Positions 8,501-16,945 of a DNA stretch of 60,929 nucleotides are shown piece after piece (position 1 is the stretch's first letter; every line of letters starts with the position of its first letter). The translations under genes were made by a program, and so were the position numbers. This DNA comes from Bacteroidota bacterium. GTDB lineage: Bacteria > Bacteroidota > Bacteroidia > Bacteroidales > VadinHA17. The DNA is taken from positions 1 through 60,929 of the forward strand of contig JAAYDB010000059.1 of the NCBI GenBank assembly GCA_012729475.1, in the 5' to 3' direction. The notes beneath the pieces were generated by a model. That model ran no database searches, was not told where the DNA came from, and saw only the letters and a list, made by a program, of their open reading frames with translations.

Positions 8501-8673
8501 GAACAAAAACAGATACTTTCACGTTTAATATACTGCTGGTTTTCTTAAGCACAGTAGTTCTTTATATTATATTGTATTATGAATTACTTGCAAAATTTAT
8601 AAACCTGATTGAAAAATCTAAATTACGGAGCTTATTGATTAACCGATTAAAACGTAATTTTATACTTTTGTAA
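5545..8673 (+). CDS. Large ABC transporter fusion: TerB-like N-terminus, FHA-like segment, ATPase, ABC-2 membrane domain
   Basis: This 1042-residue protein fuses several modules. Residues about 1-120 are helical and acidic and resemble TerB-type domains. Residues about 150-235 look like a beta-rich FHA-like segment (ending SIRSGQGNVIYY). The ATPase follows, with Walker A GGSGSGKTT near residue 280, signature LSGGQRKR near 386 and Walker B VLFLDEPTSG near 406. A Cys pair (GECPVCGN) lies near 493. An ABC-2/ABCG-type membrane domain spans about 580-760. A long polar extracytoplasmic segment (about 790-990) precedes a last transmembrane helix at about 995-1018. The ATPase-then-membrane order is that of ABCG half-transporters, which dimerise. 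The substrate is unknown. The flanking lipoprotein may be a partner. Confidence 0.82.
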   Translation: MSEEILKALMELSALIVKQDGGMIANERDFIKTFLTKRLTKESVDKYLAFFDDLAGPVQEDISTGELLTPTVKDSVKIFSICKKINRTLTLEQKVIALVSLYELLKTNKRFTPQRMNIINTVAEVFKILPEEFSSIEQFVRNDDPKNLTNPSILVLNSENVINDPDNKSFQADCGTCVCFLRIPSVNLYFLKYISNEQFFLNGLPVISGQVYPFAKGASIRSGQGNVIYYSDISSRYMSDLIIHKLSFVAENLSYNFREEHRAINNINFSIGEGKLMGILGGSGSGKTTLLNLLSGIYKPAGGSVRINGFDINSNSKELEGVIGFVAQDDLLIEDLTVFENLYFASCQCFNNKSSEEITSIVEDTLLNLGLLDKKDFKVGDPFNKILSGGQRKRLNIALELIREPSVLFLDEPTSGLSSKDSETIMDLLRDLTLKGKLVITVIHQPSSEIFKMFDKILILDQEGYMVYYGNPVDAVIYFKTLDAQINAGQGECPVCGNVNTEIIFNILETHVVDEFGNYTERRKVKPKEWADIYGKTHPPEKISEIKKAPHTNLSRPGLWKQYLIYLKRDIKSKLANVQYVSLTLLEAPVLGFILSFIIRYIADPDSDMYIFAENENIPIYIFMSLIVALFLGLTLSAEEIFRDRKILKREHFLNLSRSSYLTAKITVLIIISALQCTLFLVIANPILGIKGLFFHYWLALFATAFCANMTGLIISSSLNSAITIYIVIPLIIIPMMVLSGAMFSFDKLNRKISSVDKVPLIAELIPTRWTYEALMVSQFKDNLYSQVDYSQKNDTYYSLQKKISGADFNKVYRIPELKKAVNISVNEHRALSNTTPDNNNKSSAGHYSKLQLLHNELKKINEIYGLPPFGYSDHLDPGSFNYFVADSLYNYLDFTDKRFTEIANQASDIKDRFYVLNSEKLDRLRDNYYNYKLEEIVTKYYERNKILVYENSIVQNTDPVYLDPYKSVFPGFRTHFFAPNKIFCGTKTDTFTFNILLVFLSTVVLYIILYYELLAKFINLIEKSKLRSLLINRLKRNFILL
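8663..8670 (+). promoter_or_regulatory. Putative -7 box (TACTTTTG)
   Basis: Exact TAnnTTTG match lying in the last codons of the ABC gene, 24 bp before the lipoprotein ATG. Confidence 0.4.
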
Positions 8674-8694
8674 TAATATTATAGTAATATCCTG

Positions 8695-9609
8695 ATGAAA
8701 GGAAAAGTTGCAATTATTCTATTCGCTGTTCTATCTGTTTGTTTTTCTTGTAGAAATTCATCTGACAAAACAAAACAATTTATTTTCCCCGAAGCAGATT
8801 CTGTCCCTCTGGAAGAATCTGAAAAGTTAAGTGCCGAAGCTATAGAGGAGATCTCGAAAAACATATCTTCTCCTGTTGAAATTGCCAACCTTCTCCAGAT
8901 GATGGAAGTTCCCTTCTCTGCTGATTATCTTGCATCAACGATTGATGCGAACAAACAGGAAACTGCTTTTGATAAAGCAATCTCTCTTGGTATTCTGGGT
9001 GCAGATCTGGGATATCTCAATATGTATGAACAAACAGCTTCCTCAATTGATATCCTGTCGTCTATTAAAAAACTTGCAGAAGGCATCAACGTAGGACAGT
9101 TCTTTGATTTTGAAACAATCAAAAGACTATCTCTGAACCGTTCGGATCTCGATTCCCTGCTATTCCTTTCTATTGATTCATATACACAAATTGATGAATA
9201 TCTGCGTGATAATGCACGCGGTCAGCTTTCAGCTCTTATGATCATTGGAGTGTGGATAGAAGGACAATACCTTGCAACACAGGTTGTAAAAGAATACCCT
9301 GACCCTGTTCTGAAAGACAGGATAGGAGAACAGAAAATAATTCTGAATGATCTTATTATGCTGGCAAATCCTTATTGCAAAATAGATTTGGAATATAGTG
9401 AATTATGTAACTCCCTTCAGATAATAAAAGAAAAATACAGGGATGTCAGGATTAGCTATACACTTGGAGAACCCATTAGTGTTGAGAAAGATGGAGGACT
9501 TGTAGTTACACAGACTGAGACCAGTAAGGTTGAGATGACGGATGAACAACTGAAGGAAATAATTGACATTACAGAACAGATCCGTAATAAATTGATAGTA
9601 AACAAATAA
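8695..9609 (+). CDS. Lipoprotein of unknown function
   Basis: The 304-residue product has a short hydrophobic leader ending LSVCFSC, a lipobox that would lipidate Cys19, so it is probably anchored to the outer or inner membrane. The rest is mostly helical and acidic with no motif I recognise. It includes LGILGADLGYLNMYEQ around residues 100-115 and an all-helical C-terminus (MTDEQLKEIIDITEQIRNK). It starts 21 bp after the ABC fusion on the same strand, which suggests a working relationship, but a -7 box inside the end of that gene may also allow separate expression. Confidence 0.72.
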   Translation: MKGKVAIILFAVLSVCFSCRNSSDKTKQFIFPEADSVPLEESEKLSAEAIEEISKNISSPVEIANLLQMMEVPFSADYLASTIDANKQETAFDKAISLGILGADLGYLNMYEQTASSIDILSSIKKLAEGINVGQFFDFETIKRLSLNRSDLDSLLFLSIDSYTQIDEYLRDNARGQLSALMIIGVWIEGQYLATQVVKEYPDPVLKDRIGEQKIILNDLIMLANPYCKIDLEYSELCNSLQIIKEKYRDVRISYTLGEPISVEKDGGLVVTQTETSKVEMTDEQLKEIIDITEQIRNKLIVNK

Positions 9610-9718
9610 AATGTTTTAATCCATGTATGCACCGGCAACGACAACATTATTACCTGACATATGTTTTATCCTGTCTTACATTACATATTATTGCGACCCT
9701 GAATAAAACTATTTACAC

Positions 9719-10150
9719 ATGAATAAATATTTCCTACTATTAGTGTTCCTTCTTGTGGGGATTTTCTCCCAGGCTCAATCAACTGACCCTTTGGTAAGTA
9801 ATTGCGTCATGAATGCCGGTCCTGACACAAGATACCTGAAAGACTTCAGGATACAGCTTGCACAGGGCTCCCCTTCCGCTGATATGAGATACAAGGCCCA
9901 GATGTCACTATGGAAAAACACCAAATACAGATTTTCATTGTGTAATTCCGACGAATCACAAGGCCAGCTTATTCTTACAATAAAAGATGTTGCAAACAAA
10001 GAGATCCTTTCTTCATTCGACAAAAAGACCGGTAAAATATACCCTTTTATAGATTTTATATGTAATAAAAGTGGTATCTACACCCTTAATTTTGATTTTG
10101 ACGGAGGGAAACAGGGATCAGGGGTAGGTGTTGTCTTTATGGTAAGATAG
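9719..10150 (+). CDS. Small secreted hypothetical protein
   Basis: The 143-residue product has a signal peptide (MNKYFLLLVFLLVGIFSQAQ). The mature domain appears beta-rich: YRFSLCNSDESQGQLILTI, then IDFICNKSGIYTLNFDFDGG, then VGVVFMVR at the end. The alternating pattern suggests a jelly-roll or Ig-like sandwich, which is inference. No family is recognised. Its stop is 6 bp from the stop of the convergent DUF6427-like gene, so the two transcripts may overlap. Confidence 0.7.
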   Translation: MNKYFLLLVFLLVGIFSQAQSTDPLVSNCVMNAGPDTRYLKDFRIQLAQGSPSADMRYKAQMSLWKNTKYRFSLCNSDESQGQLILTIKDVANKEILSSFDKKTGKIYPFIDFICNKSGIYTLNFDFDGGKQGSGVGVVFMVR

Positions 10151-10156
10151 AATTCC

Positions 10157-11152
10157 TTAGAAAATATTCAGGACCTGTAACAATAATATCAGTAAACAGA
10201 ATACTGTAAAAAATATTTCAGGTAATATTTTTTGTTTTAAGAACACAAAATAGTGAGCCAGAAAATATGAAGCAGGAATACCTGCTATCCACATCATCTC
10301 GACAGAGACAGCTGGTATAAAGAAGTAAAGCAACAAAGAAACAGCGAAAACCCATAATAACAGATAAAATGTTTTTCTGGATTTTATCTTCTTAGTATTT
10401 AGCCGGGAAAAAAGGAATGTTATACTGATCAATAGCATAAGAGCAATATAGATCAGGACAAGCACAGTATATCTGTCAAATAAAAAAGAGTGTGTATTTC
10501 CAAATATATTCTCATTAATGTCTGACAGAAACATTCCTATATTCCTGTCAGTGACATAAAAGAATCCGATAATTAAAACATATGGCGTAAGCAATCCGAG
10601 GAGTGAAACAGCAATTTCTTTTATATTAACAGTTCGTAGCAGCACAATACCTGCAAGTATAACAATCCCGAACCATATAAGATTGACATAAAAAAGGCTG
10701 CCTATACCTATGAAAAGACCTGCATCAAAAAAATTGTATGCTATACCCTGTTTCCTGTATGCATCCATTACCCTCATTAATGCAAGTATCAGGAAAACAG
10801 CAGCAGGGATGGCAGGATTAAATATCTGGTTTTGAGGGAATACTGCAGATAAGAGAAGATAAAAAAGCACAGGGAGGAATGTTCTCTCATTTATGAAAAA
10901 GATTGTCGTATTGAAATATGAGATAAGAAAAAGCATCAATCCCAGTAATACAAGAGCAGAGAGCAAGCTGCCTAATAGTTTCAGGCCAATCATTTGCCTC
11001 ATAAGAGCATACAGAGGCATTGGTTTTGCTTCATAAACCGGCAGGGATAGCTGTTGAGGATGCAGGAAAGCACTTATCCACAATAATCCGAGAGTTAAAA
11101 GAATAAGGAAGATCACTCCCGGACCTGTCCTTCTGAATATTTTTAAAAGCAT
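10157..11152 (-). CDS. Polytopic membrane protein, DUF6427-like
   Basis: The 331-residue protein is almost wholly hydrophobic, with about nine or ten predicted membrane segments separated by short loops. It begins MLLKIFRRTGPGVIF and contains FINERTFLPVLFYLLLSAVF and an NFFDAGLFIGIGSLFYVNLI segment that recall the Bacteroidota DUF6427 family. Its function is unknown. It starts 5 bp after the purD stop and is very likely cotranscribed with purD, although nothing ties it to purine synthesis. Confidence 0.62.
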   Translation of the reverse strand: MLLKIFRRTGPGVIFLILLTLGLLWISAFLHPQQLSLPVYEAKPMPLYALMRQMIGLKLLGSLLSALVLLGLMLFLISYFNTTIFFINERTFLPVLFYLLLSAVFPQNQIFNPAIPAAVFLILALMRVMDAYRKQGIAYNFFDAGLFIGIGSLFYVNLIWFGIVILAGIVLLRTVNIKEIAVSLLGLLTPYVLIIGFFYVTDRNIGMFLSDINENIFGNTHSFLFDRYTVLVLIYIALMLLISITFLFSRLNTKKIKSRKTFYLLLWVFAVSLLLYFFIPAVSVEMMWIAGIPASYFLAHYFVFLKQKILPEIFFTVFCLLILLLQVLNIF

Positions 11153-11157
11153 TATTT

Positions 11158-12426
11158 CTACAGGTCAAAGCCTATGTCTGTTCTGTAATAGATATTCCCG
11201 AATGATATTAAGCCGGCGTTGTGGTATGATTCTGCCAAAGCTTCCTTCATTGTTTTTCCCCTTGAGCTTACAGCAATAACACGTCCTCCTGAAGTAAGAA
11301 CTTCATCTCCCGAAATCATTGTCCCGGCATGAAATACAACCGAATTATTTACTTTATCAAGGCCACTGATCACTTTCCCTTTTTTGTAAGTGCCGGGATA
11401 ACCTCCCGATACCAGCATGATTGTAGTTACGTAATCATCATACACCTCAAGACATCTTTCCTGCAGATTCCCTTCAGCAACACCTTCAAGTAAATCAAAC
11501 AGATCTGATTTGATCCTTGGAATAACAACTTCTGATTCGGGATCACCAAGACGTGCATTATATTCAATTACAAACGGATCGCCGTTGACATTGATCAATC
11601 CGAAAAAAATAAACCCTTTATATACTATACCTTCATTTATCAACCCATTTATGGTTGGATCAATAATTGTCTCCTTCACTTTTAACATAAAGGACTCATC
11701 AGCAAAGGGCACAGGTGACACGGCTCCCATTCCTCCGGTATTTAATCCGGTATCTCCCTCTCCGGCTTTTTTGTAATCCTTTGCTTCAGGCAGAAGTTTA
11801 TATGAGTGTCCGTCAGTAATAATAAAAACCGATAATTCAATACCCTTAAGAAACTGTTCGACAACCACCTTTGAACCGGCTTTCCCGAATTTTCCGTGAA
11901 GCATGTCCAATACTTCCTTCTCAGCTTCCTCAATATCATTTAATATCACAACACCTTTGCCTGCTGCGAGGCCATCCGCCTTAATGACGTATGGAGGATC
12001 CAGTTCTTTAAGAAAAGGACGAACTTCTTCCACATTCGACAAGTCAAAGCTTCGGTATGCTGCTGTGGGAATATTGTTCCTTTTTAAAAATCCCTTTGCA
12101 AACTCCTTGCTGCCTTCCAGTCGTGCCCCACATCTGTCCGGACCTATAAGCGGTATATTTCTGAGGTAATCATCTTCAAGAAAATAATCATGGATGCCTG
12201 CAACCAGAGGAGCTTCAGGTCCGACAACAACCATCCCTATGTCATGATCCAGTACAGCACGTTTTACCTCCATGAAATTTTCGGGATTGAGAGAAATATT
12301 TGTACCGGTAAATGAAGTACCTGCATTTCCCGGACCAATAAATACTTTGCTTATCTTTTTGCTTTGTGCCAGTTTCCATGCCAGAGCATGTTCTCTGCCT
12401 CCTGATCCGAGAATTAGAATATTCAT
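11158..12426 (-). CDS. purD: Phosphoribosylamine-glycine ligase (GARS)
   Basis: This enzyme makes glycinamide ribonucleotide from phosphoribosylamine, glycine and ATP, the second step of de novo purine synthesis in the cytoplasm. The 422-residue length is normal. Motifs seen are MNILILGSGGREHALAWKLA at the start, VGPEAPLV, the ATP-grasp segment YVIKADGLAAGKGVVI, GLNTGGMGAVSPVPF, and the metal-binding VIEYNARLGDPESE. It is monofunctional, with no PurM or PurN fusion. A -7 box lies 24-31 bp before the ATG. The gene downstream is a DUF6427-like membrane protein. Confidence 0.97.
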   Translation of the reverse strand: MNILILGSGGREHALAWKLAQSKKISKVFIGPGNAGTSFTGTNISLNPENFMEVKRAVLDHDIGMVVVGPEAPLVAGIHDYFLEDDYLRNIPLIGPDRCGARLEGSKEFAKGFLKRNNIPTAAYRSFDLSNVEEVRPFLKELDPPYVIKADGLAAGKGVVILNDIEEAEKEVLDMLHGKFGKAGSKVVVEQFLKGIELSVFIITDGHSYKLLPEAKDYKKAGEGDTGLNTGGMGAVSPVPFADESFMLKVKETIIDPTINGLINEGIVYKGFIFFGLINVNGDPFVIEYNARLGDPESEVVIPRIKSDLFDLLEGVAEGNLQERCLEVYDDYVTTIMLVSGGYPGTYKKGKVISGLDKVNNSVVFHAGTMISGDEVLTSGGRVIAVSSRGKTMKEALAESYHNAGLISFGNIYYRTDIGFDL

Positions 12427-12449
12427 TTACACTTTTTTAAATACTTCTT

Positions 12450-12457
12450 CAAAAATA
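12450..12457 (-). promoter_or_regulatory. Putative purD -7 box (TATTTTTG on the minus strand)
   Basis: CAAAAATA on the plus strand is an exact TAnnTTTG match read leftward toward purD. No convincing -33 element was found. Confidence 0.45.
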
Positions 12458-12559
12458 ACGATTCAATCGGAAATATAAAACCCCTTATAAAAGAACCAGA
12501 TACCAGATATATTACAATCGCAAAAAAGAACTCATTCTCCGGTTAATCATTTTAACTGT

Positions 12560-13168
12560 TTATCCATCAGGCAGATTGAAGATGTAGCCTCTGTTTACTG
12601 AATCTCTGATGAATTCCTCAAGATAGCACCTGCAGTTTGACCGCGGGCTATCATGAAGGACTATAATTGATCCCGGACGGATCTTTTTTTTCAATACTTC
12701 TGCTGATCTGTCGGGTCCGAAAGATCTGTCAAAATCATAGGCCATTAAATCCCAGAAAATTATTTTATATCTTTTTTTAAGATCCCTATACTGGCGATAA
12801 GTTATTTTCCCGTAAGGCGGGCGGAACAATTTGTCTGAAGTAGTGGCATCAGCCTTCTCTGTATTATGCAGGTAATCCTTATAAGCTGTTTTCCATCCAT
12901 TAAGATGGTAATATCCATGGTTCCCTGTCATATGACCCCTTTGCCGTATTTTTTCTATCAGCTCCGGATACATCTCTGCAACATTACCATTGCAGAAGAA
13001 TACAGCTTTCACGTGCATTTTATCAAGGATATCCAGGATTACAGGAGTTGACTCCGGATCAGGACCGTCATCAAAGGTCAGAAAAAGTACCTTCCTGGAC
13101 GTTTTGATCCTGAAAAAGGCCTCATGATAGCATAAAAACGAAAGCAGATGTGGCCTGAAGAGCCTCAT
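12560..13168 (-). CDS. Polysaccharide deacetylase family protein (NodB domain)
   Basis: The 202-residue product is a bare NodB/carbohydrate esterase 4 domain. It shows motif 1 TFDDGPDPEST (catalytic Asp and metal-binding Asp), motif 2 GNHGYYH (metal-binding His pair), motif 3 LFRPPYG, motif 4 FWDLMAYDFD and motif 5 IIVLHDS. All key residues are present, so it should be an active metal-dependent deacetylase of peptidoglycan or another N-acetylated glycan. No signal peptide is evident, which is unusual for an extracytoplasmic substrate. It begins 6 bp after the DUF2723 gene and is probably cotranscribed with it. Confidence 0.9.
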   Translation of the reverse strand: MRLFRPHLLSFLCYHEAFFRIKTSRKVLFLTFDDGPDPESTPVILDILDKMHVKAVFFCNGNVAEMYPELIEKIRQRGHMTGNHGYYHLNGWKTAYKDYLHNTEKADATTSDKLFRPPYGKITYRQYRDLKKRYKIIFWDLMAYDFDRSFGPDRSAEVLKKKIRPGSIIVLHDSPRSNCRCYLEEFIRDSVNRGYIFNLPDG

Positions 13169-13174
13169 TTATAG

Positions 13175-16100
13175 TTAATTGGTATTATACAGCCTCCCAT
13201 AATAAGTACTTATCATTGGTTCCAGCACTGTCGTCAGTGAGTCCATTTCATGATTCAGTGACAGATTATAAATATCCAGCAATGATTGCATATTGATCCC
13301 ATTGGATAACTCCAGTCCGAATCTTTCTTCGGGTCCGAGAGAAACGGCATAATTGAGATATTCTTTTGCATAATTAACTATTTCGTCAATGAGTTTTTCG
13401 CCTTCATCTTTTTTCCCTGCCCTGATAAGTATCTCTGCAAAACCCACTGAATAATAATCTTCGGGTACTTTCTCCACAGGTACTATTTCTCTTCCTTTCT
13501 GAACCAGTTCCAGGGCTTTGAGAGTGTCGCCAAGAGCCAGAAATTCCTTCCCCAGATTTGCATATATCCTCTTATAATTACTCAACATTCTCCGGTTATT
13601 ATCATCCAGATAAACAGAGGGATCATCTGCATTACCAAATCTGAACTTATTCATTACATTATCATACATCACGTAAGGGTCGATTATTCCAAACTCGCTA
13701 CGATCCTGGCGATCAATACTAACAGGAGCTATTCTGTAAGCCATCCCTTCCTGGATAAAGAATTTTTCCAAACCTTTGTACTGACTTGACGGTACAGTGG
13801 ATGATATGTAAATGGGTCTCTCCCATTCATTGGTAGAAATAAGATCCATTATGGCCAGATCTCCCTTGAAGGCATAATCGTCAGTATATTCCCAAATCAT
13901 TGGAGACATGATCATATCTTTAAAGTAGTCCTTTACAGTCCCGTTGGAAAGGACAAGGGTGGTATCGACATCTATCAGAAATTTATTTGCCGGAATATAA
14001 TTCAGGTATTCTCCACCATAAGATCGCATGAATTTTCTGTCATCCTGGCCTGCAAACTGTACCAGATCTTTCAGACTGACACTTCTGCCTGATTCTTCAA
14101 CAGGCAACTGGGTACGTACTCCCTCAATATATTTTCCGGAAGGCAGTGAAAAAGGTAGAGGATCAGAGTCAAAAGCTTTTTGCCTCATCATATCTATATA
14201 CCATCCTGCCTGTATATAACTCAGATTTGCTACCCTTACATCAGTTCTTACCTGTTCAACATCCTGCACACACCATACAGGGAAAGAATCATTGTCTCCA
14301 TAAGTAAATAAAATGCTGTTCGGAGCACATGATTCCAGGTAATTTGCCCCAATATCGCGCGCAGTATAGCGTCCGGAACGATCATGGTCATCCCAGTTCT
14401 CAGTGGCCATTAACAGTGGTCCCGAAATAAAAAGAAGAATAAAGGTGAGCATTGCCGACACCTTTGGGTTCATATATTTCCTGAGCACTTCATACAGATA
14501 CATAAAACCCATTCCTATCCAGATGGCAAAAGCATAAAAAGAACCGGCATAGGCATAATCCCTCTCTCTGGGTTGATCAGGATACTGATTCAGATAAACA
14601 ATAATGGCAAATCCTGTCATTAAGAAAAATGAAAGGACAAGCACCATCCCGTTTTTGTCTCTTCTATACTGCCACAAAAATCCGGCTATACCAATCAGCA
14701 GTGGCAGAAAATAGTATGTATTCTTTCCCGGATTATTCCTGAGATCAGAAGGGAGTTCATCCTGTGGGCCAAGTCTGGCGTTATCTATGAAATTTATTCC
14801 GCTTATCCAGTTCCCGTGTATATTATTTCCATTCCCCTGAATGTCATTCTGCCTCCCCACAAAATTCCACATGAAATATCTCAGATACATAAATCCTGTC
14901 TGGTACCTGAAGAAAAATCTCAGGTTTTCCCCGAATGTAGGACATGTTATCGTTTCTCTTCCTGCTCCTGTATTTACTGTATGCCTTCTTCCTCTTACCT
15001 TTCCCCAGTAAAGGTAATCATCTTCATGATTAGGATCAGGACTGTACATTCTCGGGAAAATTGTTTCAAATCTGCTGTCATACTTATATTCTGGTCTGTA
15101 ATAAGGTTTGTATTTCCCGTCTACTTTGTTATATCCTGCAAGCTTTCTGTACATTTCCACTGCCGGGGCACTGTAATATATCCCATGCATTTTTGGGGAA
15201 CTGCCGTATTGAACCATGTTAATATAGTAGGCAAGAGAAAATACATCGGAAGGATTATTCTGGTTCATAGGTGGTCTGGCTGATGATCTGATCATTATCA
15301 TTGCATAGGATGAATGTCCTATCATAATAACAGTGAGGCAGGTAATAATATAATTGAGTATTACTTTTTTGCTTTTCAGAGAATACCGTATACCCATAAC
15401 CAGCAATACCACAACAGTGAGAATAAAAACCAGCAGCCCCGTATTATATGGCAAACCAAACACATTGACGAACAACAATTCAAACCATCCGGCTGCTTTG
15501 GGCACACCCGGAATAAGCACAAACACCATTAACCACATCATGAACACAGCCAGCAGAATAGCTTTGACGATCCCTTTGGTTGTAATCTCATATTTTTTGA
15601 AATAATAAACAAAGACGAGTACAGGCAGTACAAGAAGGTTAAGCCTGTGAACACCCAGTCCCAGCCCCATAATATATGCAATAAGAACTATCCACCGGCC
15701 TGAGTTTGGTTCGTCTGCTTCTTCCTCCCACTTAAGCATTGCCCAAAAAACAAGACCGAGAATAAGAGATGACAGAGCATATAATTCTCCCTCAACAGCA
15801 GAAAACCAGAAAGTATCTGAAAAGGTATAGGCCATTGCTCCTATAAGACCGCTCCCTATTATTGCAGGTATATGACCGGTCTCCAGAGGAATTTTATTTG
15901 TGAATACTCTTCTTACGAGATGGGTTATTGTCCAGAAAAGGAACATTATTGCAAAGGCACTGCATATCCCTGAAAGGATATTCATTGTCAAAGCCACTTT
16001 TGCCCCTTCTCCCCCGGCAAAGAGTGTGGCTATCCTTCCAATCATCAAAAACAAGGGCGCTCCCGGAGGATGACCTACCTGTAATCTGTTTGCCGACAGG

Positions 16101-16231
16101 ATGAATTCACCGCAATCCCAGAAACTGATTGTCGGCTCAACAGTCAGCAAATAAACAACTGCAGAGAAAACAAACATAAACCAGCCCGTGATATTATTCC
16201 AGCGCCGGTAGATATTTAAAACTGAATCCAT
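13175..16231 (-). CDS. DUF2723 family membrane protein (TMEM260-like, putative glycosyltransferase)
   Basis: I choose the ATG at 16231 (MDSVLNIYRRW), giving 1018 residues. A longer in-frame version would need a TTG at 16264. The family signature TISFWDCGEFILSANRLQVG, with HPPGAPLF after it, lies near the N-terminus, and about eleven membrane helices fill the first 640 residues. A soluble C-terminal domain of about 380 residues follows, with TPR-like helices at the end (ALELVQKGREIVP). DUF2723 proteins are related to lipid-linked glycosyltransferases and are thought to glycosylate proteins; the human relative TMEM260 is an O-mannosyltransferase. In this organism class they probably act in surface protein glycosylation, which is inference. 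The deacetylase gene downstream would fit glycan work. Confidence 0.88.
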   Translation of the reverse strand: MDSVLNIYRRWNNITGWFMFVFSAVVYLLTVEPTISFWDCGEFILSANRLQVGHPPGAPLFLMIGRIATLFAGGEGAKVALTMNILSGICSAFAIMFLFWTITHLVRRVFTNKIPLETGHIPAIIGSGLIGAMAYTFSDTFWFSAVEGELYALSSLILGLVFWAMLKWEEEADEPNSGRWIVLIAYIMGLGLGVHRLNLLVLPVLVFVYYFKKYEITTKGIVKAILLAVFMMWLMVFVLIPGVPKAAGWFELLFVNVFGLPYNTGLLVFILTVVVLLVMGIRYSLKSKKVILNYIITCLTVIMIGHSSYAMIMIRSSARPPMNQNNPSDVFSLAYYINMVQYGSSPKMHGIYYSAPAVEMYRKLAGYNKVDGKYKPYYRPEYKYDSRFETIFPRMYSPDPNHEDDYLYWGKVRGRRHTVNTGAGRETITCPTFGENLRFFFRYQTGFMYLRYFMWNFVGRQNDIQGNGNNIHGNWISGINFIDNARLGPQDELPSDLRNNPGKNTYYFLPLLIGIAGFLWQYRRDKNGMVLVLSFFLMTGFAIIVYLNQYPDQPRERDYAYAGSFYAFAIWIGMGFMYLYEVLRKYMNPKVSAMLTFILLFISGPLLMATENWDDHDRSGRYTARDIGANYLESCAPNSILFTYGDNDSFPVWCVQDVEQVRTDVRVANLSYIQAGWYIDMMRQKAFDSDPLPFSLPSGKYIEGVRTQLPVEESGRSVSLKDLVQFAGQDDRKFMRSYGGEYLNYIPANKFLIDVDTTLVLSNGTVKDYFKDMIMSPMIWEYTDDYAFKGDLAIMDLISTNEWERPIYISSTVPSSQYKGLEKFFIQEGMAYRIAPVSIDRQDRSEFGIIDPYVMYDNVMNKFRFGNADDPSVYLDDNNRRMLSNYKRIYANLGKEFLALGDTLKALELVQKGREIVPVEKVPEDYYSVGFAEILIRAGKKDEGEKLIDEIVNYAKEYLNYAVSLGPEERFGLELSNGINMQSLLDIYNLSLNHEMDSLTTVLEPMISTYYGRLYNTN

Positions 16232-16405
16232 ATTAAGAAGAGTTACTGTTATTTGAAAAAACAAAGAACGTAAAAAATCGGTAATTGAAGTCCGGCTTGT
16301 GTCACTTTAACACCATTTTAAATGATAATGCCCAACTGCAGGTAACAAAGACTATCTGATACAAAACAGAGTATCCTTTTACCTGTTTTCTCATTCCAGC
16401 CCTAA

Positions 16406-16945
16406 TTAAAGGAAGAATCTCCATGGTTTATTTACCCATTTTTCTCCTGCATAATCAATACCGATCCTTTTACCTGTCTTTACTGATACTTTATCACCAT
16501 TATCCTCTATCCAGATACGTTCTGAGATATTGAGGTCCTCGCCATAAAATGATTTATCGATACCCAGTACTTTTGAAACCCGGCCCGGCCCATTATACCC
16601 CTCGACACCTCGTATTAACACAGCCTGAGGCTCATTCGCCGGTCCGGTTACAAAATTCAGCATCCAGTGCATACCATAAATCAGATATACATATATTCTC
16701 CCGCCTGTCCGGAACATAACATCAGTCCTTTCAGTCCTGCCTTTGCTGGCATGACAGGCTTTGTCTTCTACTCCTCTGTAAGCTTCTGTTTCATTGATCA
16801 TAAAACGTTCCGGTATTTCTGCCGCTGATCTTACAACAAGTATTTTACCCAAAAGCTCCGGTGCGACCAGAAGAACATCTCTTCTAAAAAAATCAGGAGG
16901 GAGACGGGATCCTGCTTTTCTGTCAATAAGAGATCTTTGATTCAT
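16406..16945 (-). CDS. 3-methyladenine DNA glycosylase (AAG/MPG family)
   Basis: This is a monofunctional base-excision glycosylase that removes alkylated and deaminated purines. The 179-residue version from the ATG at 16945 is preferred because GGAAAG sits just before it; another in-frame ATG lies at 16963. The family motifs are clear: LLGKILVV, the catalytic-glutamate segment NETEAYRGVEDKACHASKGR, GGRIYVYLIYGMHWMLN and AVLIRGVEG. It overlaps the upstream guanine deaminase gene by 23 bp, which implies translational coupling. Both proteins deal with damaged or surplus purine bases. Confidence 0.93.
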   Translation of the reverse strand: MNQRSLIDRKAGSRLPPDFFRRDVLLVAPELLGKILVVRSAAEIPERFMINETEAYRGVEDKACHASKGRTERTDVMFRTGGRIYVYLIYGMHWMLNFVTGPANEPQAVLIRGVEGYNGPGRVSKVLGIDKSFYGEDLNISERIWIEDNGDKVSVKTGKRIGIDYAGEKWVNKPWRFFL

